Shown: positions 1 to 6,235 of the stretch, piece after piece | Position numbering within the stretch: the first letter of the stretch is position 1 | Layout of the letters: every line of letters begins with the position of its first letter | The notes under the pieces: generated by a model | What the model was told of the DNA's origin: nothing | The model's database searches: none | The model's input: only the letters and a program-made list of their open reading frames with translations | Translations under genes and position numbers: made by a program | Assembly: GCA_002322865.1 (NCBI GenBank) | Contig: DCOH01000036.1 | Span: forward strand, 22,752-34,119 | Source: Sphingobacterium sp. UBA1575 | GTDB lineage: Bacteria; Bacteroidota; Bacteroidia; Sphingobacteriales; Sphingobacteriaceae | DNA length: 11,368 nucleotides | Direction: 5' to 3'

Positions 1-2
1 CA

Positions 3-1142
3 AAATATTTGGCTGCACACCTTGATGTATTGGCCAACCTTCAAGGAGAAAAAGAACCTCGATTATTGGCTGCTTCATCTGTTTCAAATGAAGCTGTGAA
101 AGAGGAATCATCTAAAGATGAACCTTGGAAAGATGAATCTTCGAAAAATGAACCTTCGAAAGACGAAGAGACTGTTTTTACGCCGGCGGTTCAGGTGGAT
201 GAACAGGAAGCGGATGATCAACCGGTCGTAAATGAGATCCAGGAAGTGGAGGCTGATGGGAACATTGAAGCGGAAGATAATAAGCTGAAAACGGAAGAAT
301 CTTCTATGGAAGATGCTCCTGTGATTGAAGAATATGATGAGGAGATTCCCTTCTCCAGTACCTTTGGAGCTACGAGCAACAAAGAAAATGCGGCGGTAGT
401 AGAGGAATATCAAGAGGAAGAAGAACAAGAACAAACAACAGTAAAATCTGAGGGTGAGGCGAAGGATTCTGATCAAGATTTAGAAAACCCAGAACTAGAT
501 AATAATCAGGAGGGGGTAACCGACGCAGATAAGGAGGAATTGGCGGAGGCTACTACTTCCATCACCGATTCTCTGCAATCTCCAGTACATACTTCAAGCT
601 CCAATTATACTTCCGTAAGACCAGCTTATGAAGAAGAGTTTAAAGAAGAATCCAAAGAAGAAACAACTCCTGAAAGATCTGCGTCAATCGCATCTGAACC
701 GGTAGTAAACCAAGTTCGAATTGAGGAAAAACAAGTAAGGATTGAGGAACCGGCAGAAAAAGAGGTGACGTTAAATGATCTTGCCAAACAAGCAGAGGCG
801 AAACCAAGTCGTCCGTTGACATTGAACGAACTCATCCAACAACAGAAACGTGCTGGATTGACAAATGTACAGCAGTTCAATACCTCTCCTAGCCGAGGTT
901 CAGAAACAGTAGTAGATCTTAAAACAGCGGTCAGCTTGAACGATAAGCTCATGTTCATCAAAGATCTTTTCAACGGTTATAGCTTAGCCTATTCTGAAGC
1001 GATCGAGCTCCTGAACAGGTTTGATAATTTTGCGGAGGCTGATGCGTTTTTGCAGACCAATTATGCACTCAAAAATAATTGGGCAACCAAACCGCAAACA
1101 GTAGAGAAATTGTATTCCATACTACGAAAGAAGTTCGTTTAA
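3..1142 (+). CDS. Acidic, low-complexity protein of unknown function (5' end outside window)
   Basis: I do not recognise this protein. The frame is open to the window edge and a TTG at base 9 is an unconvincing start, so the gene almost certainly begins upstream; 379 residues are visible. About the first 250 are very rich in Glu, Asp, Lys and Ser and are probably disordered, with four tandem pentapeptides of the type SKDEP near the start of the visible part. The last 130 residues differ: two short motifs, TLNDLAKQ and TLNELIQQQ, precede a helical-looking module of about 69 residues that begins SLNDKLMFIKDLFNG and ends LYSILRKKF. From memory, similar C-terminal modules end other acidic hypothetical proteins of Bacteroidota; this was not searched. 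No signal peptide or membrane segment is visible in this part. The gene ends 31 bases before a strong two-way terminator. Confidence 0.75.
   Translation, partial: KYLAAHLDVLANLQGEKEPRLLAASSVSNEAVKEESSKDEPWKDESSKNEPSKDEETVFTPAVQVDEQEADDQPVVNEIQEVEADGNIEAEDNKLKTEESSMEDAPVIEEYDEEIPFSSTFGATSNKENAAVVEEYQEEEEQEQTTVKSEGEAKDSDQDLENPELDNNQEGVTDADKEELAEATTSITDSLQSPVHTSSSNYTSVRPAYEEEFKEESKEETTPERSASIASEPVVNQVRIEEKQVRIEEPAEKEVTLNDLAKQAEAKPSRPLTLNELIQQQKRAGLTNVQQFNTSPSRGSETVVDLKTAVSLNDKLMFIKDLFNGYSLAYSEAIELLNRFDNFAEADAFLQTNYALKNNWATKPQTVEKLYSILRKKFV
111..170 (+). repeat. Four tandem 15-bp coding repeats (SKDEP-type pentapeptides)
   Basis: Four in-frame 15-base units encode SKDEP, WKDES, SKNEP and SKDEE. 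The units share the pattern (tct/tgg/tcg)-aaa-(g/a)a(t/c)-gaa-(cct/tct/gag). The near identity at DNA level suggests growth by slippage or unequal recombination, so copy number may vary between strains. Confidence 0.7.
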
Positions 1143-1173
1143 CTAAGAAAGGAAATTAGTTGATCCAATAAAA

Positions 1174-1205
1174 AGAGGTCGGTCGCCATGAAGCAACCGA
1201 CCTCT
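1174..1205. terminator. Bidirectional hairpin terminator between convergent genes
   Basis: A perfect 10-bp stem, AGAGGTCGGT paired with ACCGACCTCT, encloses a 12-base loop. It is preceded on the plus strand by a run of A (a U-run for minus-strand transcripts) and followed by an AT-rich stretch. It lies between the 3' ends of the acidic protein gene (+) and the binding-protein-like gene (-), so it can stop transcription from both sides; it looks stronger for the minus strand. Confidence 0.8.
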
Positions 1206-1235
1206 ATTGTTAATATAAAACGCTAAATCTTTTGT

Positions 1236-1727
1236 TTACAGTCCGAATTTCATCCAGTGGCTGCCCTCATGCCCATAGATGAAATATTTGGATTGCACAA
1301 TCTCCGCCAGAATCTCTATATCCTGCAGGTAATCTGATCGTTGCGAACCAAAAGCTGGCTTTTGGATAATATATACCTCATTATTGTCAACAGCCTTGCT
1401 TCCTTGGTATTGGGTGCTTAACAAAGACGGCAACTTACTCAAGAAATCAGGGCTCTCCTGAATGAAAATCAAAATATCAATTTCAGCTAGATCATTTTCC
1501 AAACCTGCTTTCCTTCCACCTGCCACGGCTAGGATCTCTTCCAGGTAATCCGGTTCGATCTGCGAAGCGGATAGGTTCTGGAGCAAGACCACTGGTCTAC
1601 TTTCCATCGGGATGAATTTTAGCTTATGGATAAGGATATTGATCTCCTCCTCGAGGGTTTCGTGTGCTTGTGGGTCGGTAGATGCTAAGTTGTCCGCTAA
1701 TGCGGTATAATGTTTTAAATGATCCAT
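1236..1727 (-). CDS. Cytosolic protein resembling the C-terminal lobe of BtuF/TroA-type substrate-binding proteins
   Basis: The product is 163 residues from the ATG at 1727. A longer reading from 1772 would add 15 residues, but a very good Bacteroidota -7 element (TACCTTTG) lies inside that extension, so the shorter start is preferred. A helix (about residues 20-40) is followed by RPVVLLQNLS, YLEEILAVAGGRKAG (61-75), an acidic DILIFIQES stretch (84-92), NNEVYIIQKPAF (115-126) and a final helix DIEILAEIVQSKYF. This order matches the second lobe of cobalamin or iron-siderophore periplasmic binding proteins (Peripla_BP_2): the helical spine, the LAGG loop, the 'vita' strand and the terminal LAEI helix. 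The first lobe and any signal or lipobox sequence are absent, so export is unlikely. Ligand and role are unknown. The family link is by pattern only. Confidence 0.65.
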   Translation of the reverse strand: MDHLKHYTALADNLASTDPQAHETLEEEINILIHKLKFIPMESRPVVLLQNLSASQIEPDYLEEILAVAGGRKAGLENDLAEIDILIFIQESPDFLSKLPSLLSTQYQGSKAVDNNEVYIIQKPAFGSQRSDYLQDIEILAEIVQSKYFIYGHEGSHWMKFGL

Positions 1728-1750
1728 TCTTGGAAAAAATATTGTTGCTG

Positions 1751-1758
1751 CAAAGGTA
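1751..1758 (-). promoter_or_regulatory. -7 element (TACCTTTG) of the binding-protein-like gene
   Basis: Read on the minus strand, the sequence is TACCTTTGCA, an exact match to the Bacteroidota -7 consensus TAnnTTTG. It would place the transcript start roughly 20 bases before the ATG at 1727. No good -33 TTTG is found at the usual distance, which lowers confidence. It decides the start choice of the gene. Confidence 0.5.
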
Positions 1759-1786
1759 AGCAAGCTCGGCAAAAGAACCTATAAAG

Positions 1787-1818
1787 ATTGTCAAGAATCC
1801 TAAATTATTCGTATTTTG
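1787..1818 (+). promoter_or_regulatory. Possible promoter of the ybaB operon
   Basis: ATTG at 1787-1790 and TATTTTG at 1812-1818 resemble the -33 and -7 elements, with the -7 one base shorter than TAnnTTTG. It lies about 24 bases before the ATG at 1842 in a divergent intergenic region, where a promoter is expected. The match is imperfect. Confidence 0.3.
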
Positions 1819-1841
1819 GATGTATTAAAAGATAAAATTAT

Positions 1842-2159
1842 ATGTTCGATAAGTTATTTGAAGCGCAACAACGTGCAAAGGAGATTAAAGAAAGATTAGA
1901 CCATATTTCCGTATCTGGTGATGCTGAGGGTGGTAAAATACGTGTCATTGCAACGGCAAATAAGGAGATCAAGGAAGTGAAGATCGATCCGGAGTTTTTG
2001 GCAGAGGCAGATCAGGAAGAATTGGAAGAGTTGTTGATCGTAGCGATCAATAAAGCATTGACCCAGGCTGAGAACATCAGTCAGTCGGAAATGCAGGCAG
2101 CTTCCCAAGATCTTTTAGGAGGATTGGGTGGATTAGGCAACTTGTTCGGTAATAAATAA
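1842..2159 (+). CDS. YbaB/EbfC family nucleoid-associated protein
   Basis: The product is 105 residues, the usual size for this family of small DNA-binding proteins that form a tweezer-like dimer. The N-terminal helix (about residues 1-21, MFDKLFEAQQRAKEIKERL) is followed by the conserved GGKIRVIATANKEIKEVKIDPEFL strands (30-53), a long charged helix (about 57-85) and a Gly/Leu-rich tail (LLGGLGGLGNLFGNK) like that of the family. It is expected to bind the chromosome in the cytoplasm; in many bacteria the gene sits by dnaX and recR, which is not so here. It probably shares a transcript with the hydrolase gene starting 19 bases later. Confidence 0.93.
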   Translation: MFDKLFEAQQRAKEIKERLDHISVSGDAEGGKIRVIATANKEIKEVKIDPEFLAEADQEELEELLIVAINKALTQAENISQSEMQAASQDLLGGLGGLGNLFGNK

Positions 2160-2178
2160 TTAATCAAAAGAATTTAAG

Positions 2179-2862
2179 ATGAAATATACCTATTATGGCC
2201 ATGCCTGTTTTGAATTTGATTTCGATGGGACGAAAGTTCTATTGGATCCTTTCATAACCTATAATCCCATTGCTAAAGAGGTGAGGGCGGAAGATTTAGC
2301 GCCAGATTACATTTTTCTAACGCATGGACATGAGGATCATGTGGCGGATATGGTAACCGTTCAGAAGAGTAAGAATGCGACGGTTGCGGCAATTGTGGAG
2401 ACAGCTGCTTGGGTGAAGAAACAAGGTGTGCCTGCTGATAAAGTCATTGATTTTAATCTGGGTGGAACCCTGACGCTGCCATTTGGAAAGGTGAAAATGG
2501 TTTTTGCAGCGCATTCCAATAGTACGCCAGACGGTAGTTACGGTGGATTTCCTGTAGGATTTGTGTTTTTTGTGAAAGGGAAGACTATTTATGTATCTGG
2601 AGATACAGCATTGACGATGGAGATGAAATTATTGGAAAGGTATCAGGTGGATTATGCCTTTTTGCCAATTGGCGGACATTATACCATGGATGCGGAAGAT
2701 GCGGTGATCGCTGCGCAGTTTATTAAGTGTAAACATGTGGTAGGAACGCATTTTAATTCTTTTCCACCGATAGAAATTGATGAAGTTGCTGTTGGAAAGT
2801 TATTCAGTGAAGCTGATGTGGATTTGACTTTACCAGAGATTGGTAAGACTTATGAGTTGTAA
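2179..2862 (+). CDS. UPF0173 metal-dependent hydrolase (metallo-beta-lactamase fold)
   Basis: The product is 227 residues, full length for UPF0173 (UlaG-like) hydrolases. Metal-binding residues are intact: the THGHEDH motif at 48-54 (HxHxDH with H49, H51, D53, H54), H112 in AAHSNS, D142 in VSGDTAL, and H191 in VGTHFNSFP. The N-terminal YYGHACFEFDFDGTKVLLDPF is the typical opening of the family. There is no signal peptide, so it should act in the cytoplasm, probably with two divalent metals. The physiological substrate of UPF0173 proteins is not established; the fold supports phosphodiester, lactone or similar hydrolysis only in general terms. It follows ybaB by 19 bases in the same direction, suggesting one operon. 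A repeat cluster begins 6 bases after its stop codon. Confidence 0.92.
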   Translation: MKYTYYGHACFEFDFDGTKVLLDPFITYNPIAKEVRAEDLAPDYIFLTHGHEDHVADMVTVQKSKNATVAAIVETAAWVKKQGVPADKVIDFNLGGTLTLPFGKVKMVFAAHSNSTPDGSYGGFPVGFVFFVKGKTIYVSGDTALTMEMKLLERYQVDYAFLPIGGHYTMDAEDAVIAAQFIKCKHVVGTHFNSFPPIEIDEVAVGKLFSEADVDLTLPEIGKTYEL

Positions 2863-2867
2863 ATAAA

Positions 2868-3068
2868 CGTCATTGCGACACCCTCATCATTGCGACATCC
2901 CGTCATTGCGAGGAGGTACGACAAAGCAACCTAAAAACGTCATTGCGAGGAACGGAAGAAACCAAAAACGTCATTGCGAGGAACGAAGCAATCTTTCGAT
3001 TAGTGTAAAGATTGCTTCGTGCCTCGCAATGACGTTTTGCACGCAATGATGTTTTGCTCAATGACGTG
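2868..3068. repeat. Cluster of short REP-like repeats based on CGTCATTGCGA
   Basis: Five direct copies of the core (T)CATTGCGA start at 2868, 2887, 2901, 2938 and 2969, some extended by GGAACGAAGCAATC-like sequence. Three inverted copies or fragments lie at about 3024-3034, 3041-3050 and 3057-3068. Copies are partly decayed at both edges and best preserved in the middle. They fill the gap between two convergent genes, the usual site for such elements. REP-like families in Bacteroidota and other phyla are thought to be moved by Y1 (REP-associated tyrosine) transposases; no such transposase lies in this window. Confidence 0.85.
2965..3038. terminator. 32-bp inverted repeat inside the repeat cluster, likely two-way terminator
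   Basis: Bases 2965-2996 pair with 3007-3038 over 32 positions with a single mismatch (A2982 opposite C3021 region), enclosing a 10-base loop. The arms start with AAAA and end with TTTT, so an RNA hairpin followed by a U-run forms in either direction. Its position between the hydrolase (+) and the sugar kinase (-) makes it a plausible terminator for both, although its origin is a repeat element. Confidence 0.6.
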
Positions 3069-3086
3069 TATCGACTAAACTGCTTA

Positions 3087-3947
3087 TTAAGCGATAGTCT
3101 TCGATCTATTGATATGGAATTGTACCAAATCATCAATAGGCGAGCGCAAAATCTTACCCACTTTCATCCCATACTGATCTGCTTTTTCTTCCAGAACATT
3201 TCTGAAATTATATCCAACCGAACCAATACAGTTAAATGTATAAGATTGGTAATCTGGATATTTACTCACTAAATTACTGAAGAATGCTTCGAACGCATCA
3301 TCAACAATCTTACGTGTATATTGAATGTTTACATTATTATCATAAACAAATTTACTGAAGCTTGCGCAGAAACGGTTTGCTAGAGGTTTCGTATAAACAT
3401 TATCCATAATCTCATCTGGAGTCAGTTTATAGGTTTCATAGAATACATCAGAAACATCCTTAGGCATAAGACCACGGATAAAATCTGTCAATAGTTTTTT
3501 TCCGATATAGCTACCACTACCTTCATCACCTAAAATATAAGCTGCAGAATCAATGTTATGGGTTATATCTTTACCGTCGTAAATACAAGTATTGGTTCCG
3601 GTTCCTAAGATGGCTGCAAATCCAGCCTCTGTTCCTAACAGCGCACGAGCAGCTGCTAATAGGTCATGTCCTACTTCAACCTTTGCATTTGGAAACACCG
3701 TTTGAATGGCTTCTTCTACAATCTTTGCTTTCTCCTCATTATGAACCCCCGCACCATAATAATTGACCTCGGTGATCTTATCGTATGGAATATCCTGTGG
3801 TAAACCTTTCTTTAGGGATGCAACAATGTAATCGCTATCTACAAAATATGGGTTATAACCTTCGGTGTTGAAATAGATCTTTTTATTCGCATCATCTAAC
3901 AAACACCAGCTTGTTTTTGTAGACCCTCCATCTGCAATTATTATCAT
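3087..3947 (-). CDS. BadF/BadG/BcrA/BcrD-family sugar kinase, probably N-acetylglucosamine kinase
   Basis: The product is 286 residues, an ASKHA-fold kinase. Visible motifs are the first phosphate loop DGGSTKT (6-12), a likely catalytic Asp in GHDLLAAARALL (D95), the second phosphate loop ILGTGTNT (113-120), GDEGSGSYIGKKLL (140-153) and the adenosine-side motif CIGSVGYNF (240-248). The family includes eukaryotic-type GlcNAc kinases, BadF-type ATPases and bacterial glucosamine kinases. Short cytosolic members of this type in Bacteroidota are usually annotated as N-acetylglucosamine kinase. It would convert GlcNAc to GlcNAc-6-phosphate in the cytoplasm using ATP. The gene lies 245 bases downstream of a FucP-type transporter on the same strand, which supports sugar uptake and phosphorylation. 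The exact sugar (GlcNAc, GlcN or glucose) cannot be read from the sequence. Confidence 0.85.
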   Translation of the reverse strand: MIIIADGGSTKTSWCLLDDANKKIYFNTEGYNPYFVDSDYIVASLKKGLPQDIPYDKITEVNYYGAGVHNEEKAKIVEEAIQTVFPNAKVEVGHDLLAAARALLGTEAGFAAILGTGTNTCIYDGKDITHNIDSAAYILGDEGSGSYIGKKLLTDFIRGLMPKDVSDVFYETYKLTPDEIMDNVYTKPLANRFCASFSKFVYDNNVNIQYTRKIVDDAFEAFFSNLVSKYPDYQSYTFNCIGSVGYNFRNVLEEKADQYGMKVGKILRSPIDDLVQFHINRSKTIA

Positions 3948-3990
3948 TATTTAATAGTTTTAAAATTAAGTAACTTGTTTTTACGTTTTA

Positions 3991-4021
3991 CAATGGTAAT
4001 TTTTACTGTATTGTTCCCAAA
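3991..4021 (-). promoter_or_regulatory. Candidate promoter of the sugar kinase gene
   Basis: On the minus strand, TTTG (4021-4018) is followed after 19 bases by TACCATTG (3998-3991), one mismatch from the Bacteroidota -7 TAnnTTTG with normal spacing. It lies about 44 bases before the kinase ATG. With the hairpin upstream, it suggests that the kinase can be transcribed separately from the transporter. Confidence 0.45.
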
Positions 4022-4103
4022 ATACGGGATTTATTACTAAAAATAAGAATTTTTATTGGATATAATCAAAAATTTTGCCCCACTATGACTGCTTATTTTA
4101 AGC

Positions 4104-4137
4104 AATAAGCTCATAATTTTTTGATTATGAGCTTATT
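4104..4137 (-). terminator. Hairpin between transporter and kinase genes
   Basis: A perfect 14-bp stem (AATAAGCTCATAAT with ATTATGAGCTTATT) encloses a 6-base loop, 56 bases after the transporter stop codon. It is AT-rich and lacks a clean U-run on the minus strand, so termination may be weak. The adjacent segment 4091-4097 (GCTTATT) repeats the sequence of one arm and could compete for pairing. Confidence 0.5.
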
Positions 4138-4192
4138 AATAAAGTATAAAATTAATATTTACTTAGTGTATATTTTACAATTAGATGTGGGT

Positions 4193-5908
4193 TTAATGCC
4201 CAGCTTCTGCTTCTATTTCATCCATATTAATGCCTTGCTTAGTCAAGAAGTTTTTAACCAAGATCGCAAATAGGATAATATAGGCAAATCCAACAACAGG
4301 TATAATGTATGAATTGTGGATACCAATGATATCAGAAAGTTTTCCTTGGATAGGCGGGATGATACCACCACCTAGGATCATCATCACCAAGAATGCGGAT
4401 CCCTGTTCGGTATATTTTCCCAATCCCTGAATAGACAGACTGAAAATAGAGCCCCACATAATGGAACAAGCCAAACCACCTGCAAGGAAAGAATAAATGG
4501 CGATCGTACCTGAAGTCATTAATCCAACCACCATTGCTAAAAGACCGAACGTTCCAAAAATAATCAAGGTACGTACCGGTTTTTCCTTACTGATTAGGAA
4601 GGCAACAATCTGAATAGCTACACAAACGATATAATAATACAATACCAACATATCAAACCCTGCTAAAGAATTAACGCCAATGATAACGCTGAAAGCGATT
4701 AAAGGGACAATGATGGTCAGCATTTGTTTTTTGGATTTTGTCAAGTTGAATGCAGAGATCGCACCAGCCCAGCGGCCGATCATCATCCCGCCCCAATACA
4801 TCGATACATAAGGCGTGATCTGCGAAGATTGGAGGTTACCAAACTCATCCAAGGTTAATAATTCCCCTAGATTACTTCCGATAGCCACTTCGATTCCTAC
4901 ATAGACAAACAATGCCAACATCCCCAATACCAATTGTGGGTATTTCATGGCTCCCCATCCGGCAGGGTTTTTCTTAGCACTGCCATAGGCAAACAACAAA
5001 CCCACAACCACGACCAAGAGGGCTCCTAATAACCAAAACATGCGTTTCAGTTCCAAGGAATGTGATAGTGTTTCCAATTCTAAAGCTGGACCAGCATCCT
5101 GGCTGTTTTTGACCACTTCCTTCAAGTTCTCGATCTGCAAAGCTTCTGCTGAATTATAACTGGTGAAAACTGGAATGAACGCACATAACAACAGAATGGT
5201 CATAATAACTAAGGTAGTTCTTGCCTTATTGGCGGCTTCCATCGGTTCCAGATTATATCCTGCAGGTACTTTCTTGGAGAAATGGAATAGGCCAGCAGCT
5301 AGAATGAACAATAACCCAACCCCCACATATAAATAGACTACTTTATTCAATGGTAAACTAGCGATCTGGCTGTCCGAAACCGTTTCAAAAGTGCCAAATA
5401 AGGCAAAACCAATGATCAAGGGGCCGATTGTCGTACCGAGAGAATTGATACCACCGCCAAGGTTCACCCGGGATGCCCCGGTTTTAGGGTCGCCCAGCAA
5501 CACGGCAAAAGGGTTTGCAGCCGTTTGCTGAAGGGAAAAGCCTAAAGCCACAATAAACAAACCGATCAACATGCCCACATATACATTGACCTCCACCGCC
5601 ACGATCATGGCCGCTGCGCCCAAAGCTGAGAACAGCAACCCATAAACGATACTCCGTTTATAGCCCCATTTGCCGACCAAGTCCTTCCCAGAGATCGTAC
5701 CGAAGATAAATAGGAGCAAGGCACCTATATAATAAGCTGTATAAAAGGCAAAGTCGATCAATTGGGATTGAAACTGATCCAGGTGGAAATAATTTTTACA
5801 AAAGGGAATGAAGACACTATTTCCGGCGGCAATAAAGCCCCAAAAAAAGAACACCACAATGAGGGTGTATAGTGCTGGGTAATTGGTGTTTGTTTGTTGG
5901 TTATTCAT
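4193..5908 (-). CDS. FucP/GluP-family sugar:H+ symporter (MFS), possibly for N-acetylglucosamine or glucose
   Basis: The product is a 571-residue inner-membrane protein of the Major Facilitator Superfamily. FucP/GluP hallmarks are FFFWGF in the first membrane segment (20-25), LQQTAANPFAVLLGDPKT followed by SRVNLGGGINSLGTTIGP (127-163), GGMMIGRWAG (373-382), and a C-terminal MWGSIFSLSIQGLGKYT with QGSAFLVMMILGGGIIPPIQG (484-522). It is longer than the usual 12-segment FucP of about 410-440 residues: a central insertion (roughly 228-320) adds two more hydrophobic segments (232-250 and 291-309) separated by a polar stretch rich in E, K and N. Together with the downstream sugar kinase it probably imports a sugar for phosphorylation. 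NagP (GlcNAc), glucose/galactose and fucose transporters share this fold, and the kinase favours GlcNAc or glucose over fucose. The substrate remains an inference. Confidence 0.9.
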   Translation of the reverse strand: MNNQQTNTNYPALYTLIVVFFFWGFIAAGNSVFIPFCKNYFHLDQFQSQLIDFAFYTAYYIGALLLFIFGTISGKDLVGKWGYKRSIVYGLLFSALGAAAMIVAVEVNVYVGMLIGLFIVALGFSLQQTAANPFAVLLGDPKTGASRVNLGGGINSLGTTIGPLIIGFALFGTFETVSDSQIASLPLNKVVYLYVGVGLLFILAAGLFHFSKKVPAGYNLEPMEAANKARTTLVIMTILLLCAFIPVFTSYNSAEALQIENLKEVVKNSQDAGPALELETLSHSLELKRMFWLLGALLVVVVGLLFAYGSAKKNPAGWGAMKYPQLVLGMLALFVYVGIEVAIGSNLGELLTLDEFGNLQSSQITPYVSMYWGGMMIGRWAGAISAFNLTKSKKQMLTIIVPLIAFSVIIGVNSLAGFDMLVLYYYIVCVAIQIVAFLISKEKPVRTLIIFGTFGLLAMVVGLMTSGTIAIYSFLAGGLACSIMWGSIFSLSIQGLGKYTEQGSAFLVMMILGGGIIPPIQGKLSDIIGIHNSYIIPVVGFAYIILFAILVKNFLTKQGINMDEIEAEAGH

Positions 5909-5941
5909 ATCAAATAGCGTTGATTTATGATTTTCTATCTA

Positions 5942-5974
5942 CAAATAAAGAATTAATTTTTGATTTTTCTCAAA
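5942..5974 (-). promoter_or_regulatory. Candidate promoter of the sugar transporter gene
   Basis: On the minus strand, TTTG (5974-5971) is followed after 21 bases by TTTATTTG (5949-5942), one mismatch from TAnnTTTG. It lies about 34 bases before the transporter ATG, in the intergenic region shared with rho. No clear operator palindrome is seen next to it. Confidence 0.35.
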
Positions 5975-6055
5975 AATTTAACGGATGCTAAAACATTTTA
6001 CTAAATGAAATTGTAGTGGAAATTGGTAAAAGTGGGAAAAAAAACCTATTTTTCT

Positions 6056-6086
6056 TTTGAATTTACATTTTATCTTTTTTACTTTG
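6056..6086 (+). promoter_or_regulatory. Candidate promoter of rho
   Basis: TTTG at 6056-6059 and TTACTTTG at 6079-6086 are separated by 19 bases and fit the Bacteroidota -33/-7 pattern with one mismatch. Transcription would begin near 6092-6094, giving rho a leader of roughly 140 nt. Confidence 0.45.
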
Positions 6087-6142
6087 TGGCGGTTCTAAAA
6101 ATTGTCTTTCATCAGGGTAAAAGGAAAATCACATAAAGGATC

Positions 6143-6184
6143 GTCAGTTACCTGACTTCAAGTCTTATAAATAGCGAAGTCCTG
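6143..6184 (+). promoter_or_regulatory. Possible alternative hairpins in the rho leader
   Basis: GTCAG (6143-6147) can pair with CTGAC (6152-6156) around a TTAC loop. The overlapping GACTTC (6154-6159) can instead pair with GAAGTC (6176-6181). The two structures share bases and exclude each other. Rho genes are autoregulated through the leader in some bacteria, so this could be a control site, but the stems are short (5 and 6 bp). Confidence 0.25.
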
Positions 6185-6235
6185 AAAGATAAATTTCAAT
6201 AAAAATAAAAATCCTATAAATCATAGAATAAATTA

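Noticed and set aside
108..476. Open frame on the minus strand, opposite the acidic protein gene
   Set aside because: It is rich in Phe, Arg and Ile only because it is the complement of a Glu/Lys-rich gene; it has no domain pattern or start context.
1728..1772. Upstream in-frame ATG (1772) for the binding-protein-like gene
   Set aside because: The added 15 residues span a near-perfect -7 promoter element and would lack a leader; the ATG at 1727 fits better. The hydrophobic extension is too short and lacks a cleavage or lipobox site to be trusted as a signal peptide.
2868..3068. CRISPR array
   Set aside because: Repeats are short, unevenly spaced, in both orientations, and not separated by uniform unique spacers; no cas genes are present.
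2903..3136. Open frame across the repeat cluster (minus strand)
   Set aside because: Its translation is mostly the repeat read through (RNDVF-, CEARSN-like strings), a common annotation artefact of this repeat family.
6086..6136. Leader peptide of 16 codons starting with GTG before rho
   Set aside because: The GTG overlaps the predicted -7 element, so the reading frame would lie upstream of or at the transcript start; no ribosome-binding evidence.
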